Shown piece after piece: positions 34,078-45,079 of a DNA stretch of 64,000 nt; within the stretch, counting starts at the first letter, position 1; each line of letters begins with the position of its first letter. A model generated the notes under the pieces. It was not told where the DNA came from and made no database searches. It saw only the letters and a list, made by a program, of their open reading frames with translations. Source of the DNA: Mesostigma viride (lineage: Eukaryota > Streptophyta > Mesostigmatophyceae > Mesostigmatales > Mesostigmataceae); NCBI GenBank assembly GCA_009746045.1, contig RPFO01000213.1, positions 8,869,281 to 8,933,280 on the forward strand, given 5' to 3'. The translations under genes were made by a program, and so were the position numbers.

Positions 34078-34935
34078 TCAGCTTGTGTCCTCGATCAAGA
34101 GGGTGGTGTCGTCTGCGTAGATGATGTCTGCTAGCCGAATCTCCGTGTCCGCACCGCCATGCCAGAATTTGTTAGCAACCTGCACTCCTGGTTCCCTGCC
34201 CACGATGCGGGCAAATCGCTTGCGCGCCTGAATCATTACGTATTCGACAACAATAATGAACAGGTAGGGCGACAGCACGCAGCCCTGCCACACACCCTTC
34301 TGTAAAGGGCATGGGGGCGTGGTCCCGTAAGAAGTGCGCACCGAAGTGGTGGACCCTTCATACAGGTTGCGGATGACAGCAATCAGGGGGCGGGGGATCC
34401 GGAACAACTCGAGGATGTCCCAAAGCGCAGGCCAGAAAACCGAATCGAAGGCTTTGATGAAGTCCACCAGCACAAGGTGCAAAGGGGACTCACCAGGCTG
34501 AAGGCGTTGCAGTTCCTCCACCAGTCGGCGAGTAGCGAAGAGCGCCTGTACTGTGTTGCGACCTGAACGGAAGCCGTGCTGAGTCTCGCTGAGGTGACCG
34601 TCCAGGGCCGTGCGCAGGCGGTTCAGGATGAGCCGCATAAGAAGCTTGAGGGGGGCACTTTGAATGCACACCCCTCTGTAGTTGCCGGGGTCGGCAGGCG
34701 ACCCCTTGTTCTTGTACAGCATCGTGCGAAAACTGTGTTGCCAGGCCGCTGGAGGTGGTTGCGACGACAGCAGAAGGCGGTTGCAGATGTCCCGGAAGAG
34801 CAGCATAACACCTGTGTCCTCGAATTCGGCTGCAAGTTTTACAACTGCGGCCGGAATCTCGTCAGAGCCGGTGGCTGCGTCATAACGCAGGCGCTGGACC
34901 GCCTCCGTGACCTCGCGAGAGGTGAAAGGAGGCAT
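34078..34935 (-). pseudogene. LINE B reverse transcriptase
   Basis: An RT fingers-palm domain with NKGSPADPGNYRGVCIQSA, QHGFRSGRNTVQALF, LVDFIKAFDSVFWPALW (motif A, catalytic Asp), QGCVLSPYLFIIVVEY (motif B) and DIIYADDTTLLIED (motif C with the Asp pair). The family function is copying element RNA at the nicked target. The frame ends at a stop right after motif C (34078), so thumb and C-terminal domain are disconnected. The RT core itself has all key residues. Confidence 0.88.
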
Positions 34936-34973
34936 GTCAGACGGGTCGCCAAGTGGGCCGACCAGCGGGGGGA

Positions 34974-35594
34974 CTAGGTAGTCCGCCGCTGACCTAGGCG
35001 GGGCAGGGGGCCCAGCGGGGCCGGCCAGGGCGGCCGGGCGGGCGGCGGCGGCTGGGAGCAGGGGGGGGGCGGCGCAGCTGTCCCCACGACCTCGGCCGTG
35101 GCCGTGGCCCAGGTACGAAGCCGCTTGGCTGGGGCGCCGGGGACGTCGTGGCGGTGGGGCCGGCCGAGGCCGTCCGGGTGCCCGAGGCGCTTGTACCAGA
35201 ACCAGGCCCCCTTGCCGTCGTGCTTCTGCTGGCAGCTGCGCAGGTCCTTGACCATCTGCTGAGCATCTGCCTTCTCAGCCTGCTCGTAGGCGGCCCTCAG
35301 AGCTGCTTGCAGCCCAGGTTTGGCGATCGGATCTCTGTTGCGGCGGAGCATCTGCCTGGCGGCGACCACTGTCGGTGCGTGACGGTGGACAGCAAGCTGC
35401 CGGCGCGGAGGCAAGGTGGGAAGGTGCGGGCAGCCAGGCGATACTTGGCGGCGACACCACGGAGGATCACTGAAATATCCCCCGGCGGCGGAATGGCGTG
35501 TAACTGCTGTCGGCTGCCCCGGCGTCGAATACGGCCAGGAAATCATCCCTGTGCGACATAGCGGCCTGCTCTTCTGCTGACATCTTGTCGGCAT
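34974..35594 (-). pseudogene. LINE B linker between endonuclease and RT
   Basis: Partly readable segment (RNRDPIAKPGLQAALRAAYEQ, GKGAWFWYKRLG) matching the linker of LINE A (ARNQGKDMWYHLDRLG). It then enters a Pro/Ala-rich stretch before the RT. It overlaps the endonuclease frame, showing a frameshift near 35470-35590. Confidence 0.6.
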
Positions 35595-36490
35595 CCTTCA
35601 GCACAATCCGGAGCACTTTCAGATCTGGCTGAGGTGCCAGCTGTCGCGACGGTTTCACCCCAGGAAACCGCAATCTGATGATGCGAGCGAGCACGAGACG
35701 ATGATCAGATTCCACCGTGCTGACAGAATCTTGCAGGACGCGAGCATCGACAACTGAGGGGCGCTGAGCCCGACGTACACAGACATAATCAAGGCACACC
35801 ACCCGATCCGACGGCCCAAAAAAGGTGGCCAGCTGCTCAGCGGGGCGTGCGAAAGAAGCATTGCATGCAACCAGCGCAGATTCTGCCAGCAGATTCGCAA
35901 ATAAAGGCGTGTTACCGTTGGCTGTCGTGTTGGTTGGGGAATACTGAGCGCCCCCAGTGCCAACTGGCAGCGTGGCGTTGGCGTCGAGCAGCATAACCAG
36001 GAAGTGCCGAGCTGGGATGTTGGCCTCCTCCTCCTTGAGGGCGTCGAAGAAGGCCTCACGTTCCGCCTGAGCTCGACCCGCATGTGGTGCATATCCCACG
36101 ATAACGGTTAGCGTGTGGTGTGAATGGCCCTCAGTGGCCGAAAAAGTGGCCACTAGCACACGCGGGGACCGCAGCACGATGGACTGGAGCTGCTCTGATG
36201 CTGCCGGCGAGCACAAGAGGCCCACACCACCTTGGCCCGGCGCGTCGCCGCCACCATAGTGGAACCGCCAGCCTGCGCGCAGGTCGTCGACCAGCAGACC
36301 GTTGACCGCGTGCTGAGGGTCAACGGTGCGTCGGTGCTCCTGGACTCCAAGAACAGCGATCTTGTTGTCGGCGCACAGGGCGATCAGCTCGTCGACGCGT
36401 TGGCGTGCTGGGGTGCCGCCGCTCGTAGAAGGATCTGCAGGGAGGGTGCGCACGTTAAAACTTGCAATACCAAGAATGGGCCGTTGCCCT
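35467..36490 (-). pseudogene. LINE B APE-type endonuclease
   Basis: The frame is open upstream of the first methionine-like codon and begins GIASFNVRTL, the typical first strand of this domain. It then has ADNKIAVLGVQEHRR (catalytic Glu), GGVGLLCSP, VIVGYAPHAG, ARHFLVMLLDANATLPVG (Asp-Ala-Asn), VCLDYVCV and VESDHRLVLARI (Asp-His). All signature blocks of a LINE endonuclease are present in one frame. The domain continues into the linker through a frameshift, so ORF2 as a whole is broken. Confidence 0.88.
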
Positions 36491-36879
36491 ATTAGCGGGG
36501 GGGTGGGGGTGGGGTGGGGTGGGGGTGGAGAAGGGTAGTGCTGGAGGTGGGGGTGGGGGTGGGGGGGGGGGGGGGGGAGGGTGGCGATTGGGGTTAATGC
36601 TTGTCAACGCATGGAGGCTTTCTTTCAGGACGGATATGCGTCGTCTCCGTCCTGGCTGGGGTCGCCGGCGTGTCGACTGGGCCTCATCCCGCTCAAGGCG
36701 GGCTAGGAGGCGTGTAAGGCTGGTAAATTGGCGGGAAGGTTGACCGTGGCGTGCCTGGCGACCTTGCATCCTGATCATGCTCGCACGGTGCGACATGAGG
36801 ATGGAATGGGGCTTGTTTATAAAGGCTGTGCCCAAAGCCTATTGTACCGCGAGGCCGCGAGGGTGTGCCCTAATTACCG

Positions 36880-37265
36880 GGCGCCATCCATACCCGGGAC
36901 GTGCGTAGACGATGATGACGCGGCTGGGGCGGGCCTGGTACGGCCCGACTTGTGCCGCTTGTTAGGAGCCTGCGCCTCCGTGCGCTGCCAGGCCGTTGAT
37001 GAACAGCACGGGGGTGTCGTGGACGAGGCGGACGTAGACCTTCTGGCCATCATTCCTGGCCTTGATCGCCACGTCGCTGCCCAGCAGACCGTTCTTGATG
37101 ACTAGCTGGGCCGGTGAGAGGAGGTCGTCGAGGCTCGGCGCGTTTCTCCCGCCTAGGAGCTTGCATGCGGGCCTGGAGTACCTTCACCTTGCTGGCCACA
37201 TTCGCGAAGGTCACCCGGATGGGGCCAGGCTGGCCCGCCATCCAAGCTGCCGACTCAATGCGGCA
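36880..37265 (-). pseudogene. LINE B ORF1 C-terminal remnant
   Basis: The minus strand reads TFANVASKVKVLQARMQ and, in another frame, IKNGLLGSDVAIKARNDGQK, the pattern of an ORF1 C-terminal domain (single-strand nucleic-acid binding). It is only distantly similar to the ORF1 of the half-LINEs. Frameshifted and 5'-truncated. Confidence 0.55.
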
Positions 37266-37403
37266 CTATACTTTTCGTCCGAGGGTAGTAAAAAGGATCC
37301 GAGGCGTAAATTACGAGGTGGTAATTTACGGCACAGACTACTCTTACCGTTTGCATACGAGTTCGGATCTTTCTCGTAACAGTTAGATCCGAGGTAAGAT
37401 CCG

Positions 37404-37600
37404 ACGTCGTAAATTACGAGGTAGTAATTTACGAGGTAGTAATTTACGAGGTAGTAATTTACGAGGTAGTAATGTACGAGGTAGTAATGTACGAGGTAGT
37501 AATGTACGAGGTAGTAATGTACGAGGTAGTAATTTACGAGGTAGTAAGGTACGAGGTAGTAATTTGCGAGGTAGTAATTTACGAGTTGGTAATTTACGAT
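37404..37600. repeat. 15-bp minisatellite, ~13 copies
   Basis: Unit ACGAGGTAGTAATTT with variants (AATGT, AAGGT, AATTTG). The 15-bp period keeps frames open (a 5-residue repeat such as LLPRT on the minus strand). This is an artefact of the period and I do not call a gene. Confidence 0.93.
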
Positions 37601-38309
37601 CCCGGTACTCGGTCCCGTAGGTTACGACGTCGTATATGCTTCTCGCGTACACTACCGGTACTACAATCATGTCGCTATGTCGTTCTGAATTGCAGTACGC
37701 ATGTCACTTATCAGAATTTCACTTTGATTTCACTTATCATTTCGGTCAACCTAACCCCTAACACCCATTTACCCGGGGGAAAAAAATGAATGGCATTTGC
37801 AGCAAGGCTCATGCAAGACGAGTTCCTATTTCATAAAAAATTTCATTATTAAATGGAGGATTACATGTCATGCACAAAAATCCAACGCCTTCACAGAAAA
37901 TAGCATATCAAGTCTTCTGACGACAATATCAAGTCAATATCAAATTCGTGGCTTCTCTTCGTGGCTTGAAATACTGTTTCCATGCGGTGCTTAGGACAGC
38001 TCCGGGGATGTCGGCACCGCACAGAAGCTCCATCCGGGAGCAAGTGCGCCGGGGGAAGATGTTGTACATCCAGAGCTCGATATGTGCGGGAAGCCGTCGT
38101 GTTGGAAACCGAGGTGTCTGCACATAATTCCGCGCGCAGGCAGCTTGTGCCTTTACGGGGGAAGACCTGCGACACCAAAACCGTGTCCGGACAATGCAAT
38201 ACGGAGAAATGGCAACGGCAGATGGAGTCGGCTAAGGCCGCTTGTAAGGAAAGTGATTTTTAATGCACGAATAAATGTATAATGCATGCTACATCGCCAT
38301 CGCTTGGGC
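37601..38309. other. Unassigned interval
   Basis: Only motif-free short frames (for example 38199-37891 minus). Nothing recognisable. Confidence 0.4.
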
Positions 38310-38560
38310 GGTGAAAAGACAAGGACCAACCACATGCCCCCACCTACCATTCGTGCATCCCGCCCTTGACGAGGCACAACCATGTGCCCCCACCTACCCT
38401 TTGTGCGTCCCTCCCTTGACAAGAAACAAGCACGTGCACCTATCTAACCTTTGTGCATCCCTTCCTTGGCAAGGAACAAGCACACCCAGGTGCCACCTAT
38501 ACTCCACATGCATCCCTCCCTTGACAAGGAACAAGCACGATCACCCAGCTACCCACTAGC
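38310..38560. repeat. Degenerate ~55-bp tandem repeats
   Basis: Four to five imperfect copies of a unit with GTGCATCCCTCCCTTGACA and AGGAACAAGCAC. Confidence 0.75.
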
Positions 38561-38789
38561 ACGGCAGCAAGGCAGACCTTACAATGGCAAGTGATGTTTA
38601 TCGGTAGAAACTGTTAGACAACTAGCAAACGAGCCAGCCGGTGAAGAGCAAGGCACGCATGCAAGGAATTTGTCGTTGCCTATGTCTACGCTTGTGTTTG
38701 TCACTGCAGTTGAAATCTGCATTTGCATCAGCAGGCCCGATCGAACCCCATGTCGCCACCCGCATTTCCACTTATACTTCACGGCCCCT

Positions 38790-39190
38790 TATTCTTCTCT
38801 TGTGCCTGCCTTTGCCCTAACTGTTACCCTAGCATCTGCCCTTGCCCCTATCCTTTGATCCCCAGTGTTTGCCGTTGCCCTCATCCTTTCCCTAGTGCCT
38901 GCCCTTGTCTTCATCTTTTCCCTTGTGCCTGCCCTTGCCCTTGTCCGTTCCCTCGTGCTTGACTTGTCCTAATCTCTTTCCCTTGCGCCTGCCCTTGCCC
39001 TTATCCGCTTCCCTTGTGCCTGCCCCTGCCCTTGCCCTTGTCATATTTCCCTTGAGCCTGCCCTTTTGGCAAGCACAAGTGCCTTTGTCCTTTCCTTGGC
39101 CTTGTGCTTGCTCTTCCAGTTTCCCTTTCCTTTGCTCGTGCGGTTGCCTTTGCTCTTACCCAGGTGCTTGCCCTTGCCGTTTGCAAGCTG
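38790..39190. repeat. Degenerate C/T-rich repeats (CCCTTGTGCCTGCCCTTG core)
   Basis: About 400 bp of irregular 18-30-bp units of the core. The open frames through it (Pro/Leu/Cys-rich) are compositional. Confidence 0.8.
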
Positions 39191-40026
<836 letters not shown>

Positions 40027-40595
40027 GAGAAGTGCGGGTGGGGGTGGGAGAGGTGGGATGGAAGATTCACTACGTTAGCAGGCGACTAAACTGCTACAAT
40101 GACACAAAACCACGGAGCTAGGCCCTTCACTCCATCAGATCAGAGTGAAAACCCATGTTGAAACTGGGACAAATGCCATTAGAATGTTACTATGACCGTG
40201 GCTAGTAAACGTGAATTGACACCCAGGTTGTGACTTCAACGATTGGAGGCAACCTTGCCAAGTCTCCCAAATGCAGTCGGCTAGACAAGCTTCACAAAAA
40301 ACGCAGCAAACATGTTAACGTTGCTAATATTCCAACGACGCGCATCCGCAGTCCGGCTGCCAATGAAGTCTTCTTGGTCGCCAGCTGTGCACAGAGGAGT
40401 AACCGCTAGAGACGCCAATTTGCGAACAACTCATTACAATTACAAAGCGCAGGAAGCAGATGGCTATGCATCAACAATTACTTCCGCTCGCCCTCGTATT
40501 TAGCCAGGTCTATCTGCCCAAACTGGGTAAATGTTTTGCGATCGGTGAAATTGGCACTCTAGTGACTTACTTTCCCAGAAAGTGTCCATTCACAC

Positions 40596-41290
40596 AGTTA
40601 ACGTTCTTATCACACGCAATGTGAAGGATATGGTTGCAATGCAGCAATGTGTGATATGGTTGGAAACGGAGCTTTGTTAAAATCGGATAATGTTACAGCG
40701 CTCACACACTTGAGGCTTGTACCCGCGCTTGCCAAGTCAAGGCACAACACGTGAGGCGGGCTCGCAAGAGATGCCCATTTGGCACTGGCCTATTGTTTAT
40801 ATACTTGTGCACTGTGCTTGCTAGTCCTGAGCAGCCTAGGAGGCCTGCTCAGTAATAACACCCCCGGTACAGTATTCACTACCTGTACAGCGCTCAACTC
40901 CTATACAGTAGGTCTGCCATACAGGCACAGTGACCACAGAGCACAGTCCACAGTGACTATTGCATCTGCACCTAGAAGTCCAGGACTAAGCCTGCGGTAC
41001 CAACAGACCACAGGTTAAGGTTCCTATTTCCTGCGTACGACGTATTAATCCAATACCGTCGTAGGTACAGCACCTAATTCCTGTCAGCCCAGGAATTACT
41101 GTCGACCCCATATGTCGTCGGCAAATATTCACGTCCGACTTAGAAGAACAGCCGGCTCGCGCTCGCGCGCGACCGGGAAGTCGGAACGCCATAACTTTCT
41201 TGATACTTGTCGGAATGAACTCGTTCCGGTGCCGCTGGAATCGCAGAGATATGCCGAATCAGGATCACGCCAATGCGCTTGGCGTTAACT
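40596..41290 (-). repeat. Copia 3' LTR
   Basis: Begins AGTTAACG and ends CGTTAACT, an 8-bp inverted repeat instead of the usual TG...CA. On the minus strand TATATAAA lies at 40803-40796, matching the same spot in the other LTR. It holds a near-palindrome (CTGAGCAGCCT...CCTGCTCAG) around 40826-40851. Confidence 0.92.
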
Positions 41291-41308
41291 CCAATCCTTT
41301 CTTTTCTT
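41291..41308 (-). promoter_or_regulatory. Polypurine tract of the Copia element
   Basis: Minus strand AAGAAAAGAAAGGATTGG abuts the 3' LTR directly, the expected primer site for plus-strand DNA synthesis. It fixes both the LTR boundary and the orientation. Confidence 0.8.
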
Positions 41309-42037
41309 GAGCTGTAGCAGCTCACACAAGTCTACATACAAACACACACAATGGGTACTGGACATCCTCCCCGACTACAAGTCACAACCCGCTGGGCATG
41401 ACAGTCAGCTTGGATTCCTTATTATATGTACATAGCACCCATACTGGCTCAGGAGCACAAACAAATTACAATGAGTCCCTATCCCTTCACGGGAAGCTCG
41501 TTGTGTTACCCATGTACAAGAGGTTGGCCAACTGTGGCAGCCCATAGGTGTTCAGCTAAGAACTTGAGAAGTATGTACAACCTTCAGGACCTTAGGCGAA
41601 ACCCCACAGATCACCCACAACAGCTCATCAGAAAACATTGCTGACCCCCAGACGGGAGTCGGCGCCGGTCTGCTGCCCCTTATCGAACCAGACACAACAT
41701 CTACGCGAAGCACATGCAAAACACAAGCTCCCATACTCGTTCCAACCGTGGAAAATCAGGGGACCTGTCGCCACCTCACCAGCATGGTGGATGGGTCAGC
41801 CAGTCCGTGAAACTCCGCCTTAAGACGGCACCAGGGAATCGAACCCCGCCCACAAACCACAGATCTGGGGAAACCTCAGACTGAGATGAAAACCCCAGAT
41901 AGACATCTCTCCATCAGAGACAATGTCAGACATTCCCACACCAGAGACATGTCTCACCCCTCAAGGTGTGCTCAGGATTATGTACAATCAAGCTCCCAGC
42001 CTGATATCCAGAGACTTAAGCACCCAGCTCTCAGCTT
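41309..42037 (-). other. Copia 3' untranslated region
   Basis: Non-coding internal sequence between the RNase H stop and the polypurine tract. No additional ORF is supported. Confidence 0.6.
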
Positions 42038-43330
42038 TTAGACAGATAGACCGACTTGACAGTCAGCATTCATGAGCTTCCTCAGTACATTGTACTGGGC
42101 TGGGGCCTTGTGTGGCAGCTTTGTCAATGCATCAGCAGGGTTCTCCTCGCCAGGGATATGCTTCAAGTCAACCAAACTGGCCAACTCCTTCAGCAACAAA
42201 TAATCCAGGTCCCGGCTCCTGGCCAGCTGCTTGTGAACAAACTGGACCATACCCATGCTGTCTGTTAGCAACAACGTCTCCATCTGCAAGGTCCAAGGGG
42301 TAACTGAAGCCAGCTCCAGCATTAACTCCTTTATGTACAGGCTGGACTGGATCCCCTCGCATATGGCCCTGCATTCTGCCACATCTGAACTGATACAGAC
42401 CCTCTTCTGCAGTCTGCTGTACCAGCTGAACAAACTTGCCCTGCTCTGATAAAAAGCAAACAGAGCAGCAGATCTCCCCCTGACCTTGGTAACCTGGCGA
42501 GCATCCATGGAACTGTCAACAAAGATCTCCAAGGTGATAGGCTGGGTAAAGTCAATCCCAGACAAAATCAGATCAGGGGTACTCTCCACCAACCGGGCTA
42601 TGACTCGAGGCTTCTCATCCTCAAGCACCTCATCAGGCATTCTGCTATGGACCATCAAAGACGGACCATAGATGCTGGCAAACCAGGCCCACATGCCTCT
42701 CAACTCAGGTCCTGCAGCCTGGGTGATCTTCTCTGGCAAGGCCTTCACAATGGTCTGTTTATAATCTCCTCCAGCCTGAAGCCTGATACTCCACTCCCCG
42801 TCCCTCCTGAACAGGGTAGCCTGCATTCCACAGAACACTACAGGCTTGTTGGGCTCCTGCCACAGCTCCTTGCCCAGTGAAAACTTGCCACTGATGACAG
42901 GAATAAACTTCTTCAGCCAGGTCGTGGGGGCTAGCAAATGCAGATCATCTCCATGCAAACTAGCATACACTGGCAGACCCTCCCATTGGGCCAGCAGCAA
43001 ACAGGGATCAACTGAAGACACTCTCAAGCCACACTCACTGATCAGAGCTTCCTGCAGCGTGAGTCTCCAGATGATTGGGCTCGACCTGAGTCCTTCCAGG
43101 CCCTTCAGAATAACCAGAAATTGTTGATGCAGCTCCAGCTTCCAGATGGCAGGCACCTCAACACAGTAAGGCTCATCCTGCTTCCACACCCTCCTGGCCA
43201 CTCAGTTCTGGATCAGATTTTAAAAATGCCCTCTTGAAGTCCAGCAGCACTGATGACATAGCTGCTCCCCTGTTCAGCAACCCCACGTAGAGACATAGCA
43301 AAATTCTCCATGTGTCGTGTAGCATCCCTG
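42038..43330 (-). pseudogene. Copia RT (C-terminal part) and RNase H
   Basis: The frame 43201-42038 has the Copia RT motif C in the form ASLHGDDLHLLAP (HGDD in place of YVDD). The RNase H follows: EIFVDSSMDA (first Asp), SSDVAECRAICEGIQSS (the Copia EAEY-like block), LLTDSMGMV and the closing HIPGEENPADALTKLP. Upstream (43330-43202) the FKRAFLKSDP motif of the RT palm (normally DVKxAFL) is readable in a shifted frame with a stop near 43213. The Asp pair of the RT is kept. HGDD is seen in some algal and protist Copia elements as far as I recall, so it need not be a defect. Confidence 0.82.
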
Positions 43331-43338
43331 GCGTGTAT

Positions 43339-44656
43339 CAGTGAACAGCCATACGGCGTATAATACGCCGTATGGCGCGTATTATACGCCATACGCAAGA
43401 TTTCCGTATGGGTATGGGAAAAAAAATACGCACTGCGTATGGTTTGCGTATTTTTTGCGTATTGCGTATTTTTTGCGTATTTTTTGCGTATTTTTTGCGT
43501 ATGAACCGCGTTCGAAGTAGCTTCTGGCATCATTTTGGACGGCAGTGGAGCCGGAACTAGACTGTATCTAGGCGACCTGGAACTCCGCGACAAATAAACG
43601 ACATGCAGGTGCCAAGCTGGCCGTGCATGTACGACTGTACGTGCATTGCTGCAGATTGCTGCGTGTCGGACTAGGGTCTAGGAGACGAAGGACGAGGAAA
43701 TTAGGTGACGAAGTTATGTTGTCTGCCAACAAGGGCGCGCATCTGGCACCTAACATTTAATCGTAGCACAATTGACATCCAGGCACCATGGCTAGCGACG
43801 GTGATGGTGTGGGTCTATGGAACACGATGATGACTGGGCCGACGAGATGCAGGCCGTATTCGAGACTGTCTGGACACACATCGTGAAAGAACAGACTCTC
43901 AACAAGAAAGGGCAGCCGACAGGTAACTACAAGCTAAGTGACGTGCACACTTTTGGATGCAGAATTCTCGGGTTCTACCACCCGAGCAAGGCTAGCACCC
44001 GCCATATCATGGGCGCTACGTACGCGAAGGAGGCAAGAGTGAGCGAGTGCAAGAGGCCGCCGGAGGCATTACGTCGCAGGCTGCGGGGTATTTGGTGTGA
44101 CTCGCGATGCACATAAATGCCTTATTTAGCCATGCAGGCTGCTGCTAGCCAGCCACCGTACCATATGTGTTAATGGTTTAGGGAAGCTGGGTCGGGTTGC
44201 TGGCATGCATGGTATCCTGCACGCTAGCCACATTGTTGGCAGCCCGTATGGATTCTTGCTTCATGTAGATCAATATTGCATGGTGGCCTACCACGAGTAG
44301 GCAAGATGTCTGTTTCTGGCACAATGTCTTATTACTTTTGGCAAGTTGGCCGACTGACCGTGTGCTATTTACAGACATTATTAATAACAACAGATGTACA
44401 ATGCTTGTATTTGTAGGCATGCAGCGACGGCAACGGCAATATTATGTGATGATGTGTTAAATAAAGGCAAGTGGTGTTGCAAGAACACACAAAAAACATG
44501 CCTGATTGGTCAGAATGTTGAAGAACCCCCTGAACCATGCAAAAAACAGCATTTTCAAGAGTCCCCGTATGGTTTGCGTATTATACCCCGTATGGCGTAT
44601 TATACACCATACACAAGGGCCCCGTATGGCTGCGTATTGCGTATGGCTGTTCACTG
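43339..44656. mobile_element. hAT-like DNA transposon 1, non-autonomous
   Basis: Perfect 17-bp terminal inverted repeats (CAGTGAACAGCCATACG at the left, its reverse complement at the right) and an 8-bp target duplication GCGTGTAT (43331-43338, 44657-44664), the hAT signature. Both subterminal regions are dense in CGTATTATACGCC palindromes and GCGTATTTTTT repeats (five near 43446-43503), shared in style with hAT-like element 2 at 30.8 kb. No transposase. It interrupts the Copia RT within the same reading frame region. Confidence 0.95.
43817..44116 (+). CDS. Small unassigned frame inside hAT-like element 1
   Basis: 99 codons with normal-looking composition (DDDWADEMQAVFETVWTHIV, YKLSDVHTFGCRILGFYHPS), unlike the AT-rich flanks. 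No family recognised. It could be a transposase remnant, a captured host fragment or chance. Confidence 0.3.
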   Translation: MEHDDDWADEMQAVFETVWTHIVKEQTLNKKGQPTGNYKLSDVHTFGCRILGFYHPSKASTRHIMGATYAKEARVSECKRPPEALRRRLRGIWCDSRCT

Positions 44657-44664
44657 GCGTGTAT

Positions 44665-45079
44665 AGCTCCTCTCCTGGCAGACTCCCCGTGCCGTGATAC
44701 TCATTCAGGACAGGCCTGACATGGGGCACTGATACCTCATCCACAACCTTCCTCTTCAGCACAAATCTCAAAGCAAGCTTCCTTGATGCTGGGGGGCGTC
44801 TGTCTGTTGGTGCAGCACACTCAAACTGCAACCACTCCTCCAGTGCCTTGGAGAAGGCGAGCTTCCAAGCCTCAAACAAAGTAGGCGAGCTCATCTCTTG
44901 GACCAGCTGGTCATATGTCAAAGGAGAGTGTGCAGCAAGGCTCCTGTGAGTTATGCCAATACTGCTGGGGTGCAACACAGCTGGAATCACCAAACTGGCC
45001 GCTGGGGGCACCTCGATCCCCTTCGTCCCATTTTACACCCTTGACTGGCTTGGCCCTGCACCTGACTGGAAATGTTGTC
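44665..45079 (-). pseudogene. Copia RT, N-terminal part
   Basis: The minus strand (frame 45011-44457 before the hAT end) reads YDQLVQEMSSPTLFEAWKLA, LEEWLQFECAAP and LALRFVLKRKV, the standard Copia RT opening (W..A...E...L, then ..WVFKxK). It is cut at the GCGTGTAT site; the RT continues at 43330. Confidence 0.75.

Larger units (their letters stand above)
33069..37265 (-). mobile_element. LINE B: longest LINE copy of the window
   Basis: Read on the minus strand: an ORF1 C-terminal remnant (37.25-36.95 kb, TFANVASKVKVLQARMQ), a low-complexity joint with a G/C homopolymer, endonuclease (36.49-35.47), linker (35.59-34.97), RT (34.94-34.08) and C-terminal domain (34.06-33.29). Then come the 3' UTR, the conserved hairpin (33116-33150) and an unusually long (TTAA)n tail of about 12 units (33069-33115). 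Several frameshifts break ORF2. No target duplication could be identified at the 5' end. Confidence 0.88.

Noticed and set aside
36455-36835. Pro-rich frame upstream of the LINE B endonuclease
   Set aside because: Driven by the C/G homopolymer at 36540-36580; no ORF1 motif in that frame.
40779-41192. Small frames duplicated at 61026-61439
   Set aside because: They lie in the Copia LTRs and are duplicated only because the LTRs are identical.
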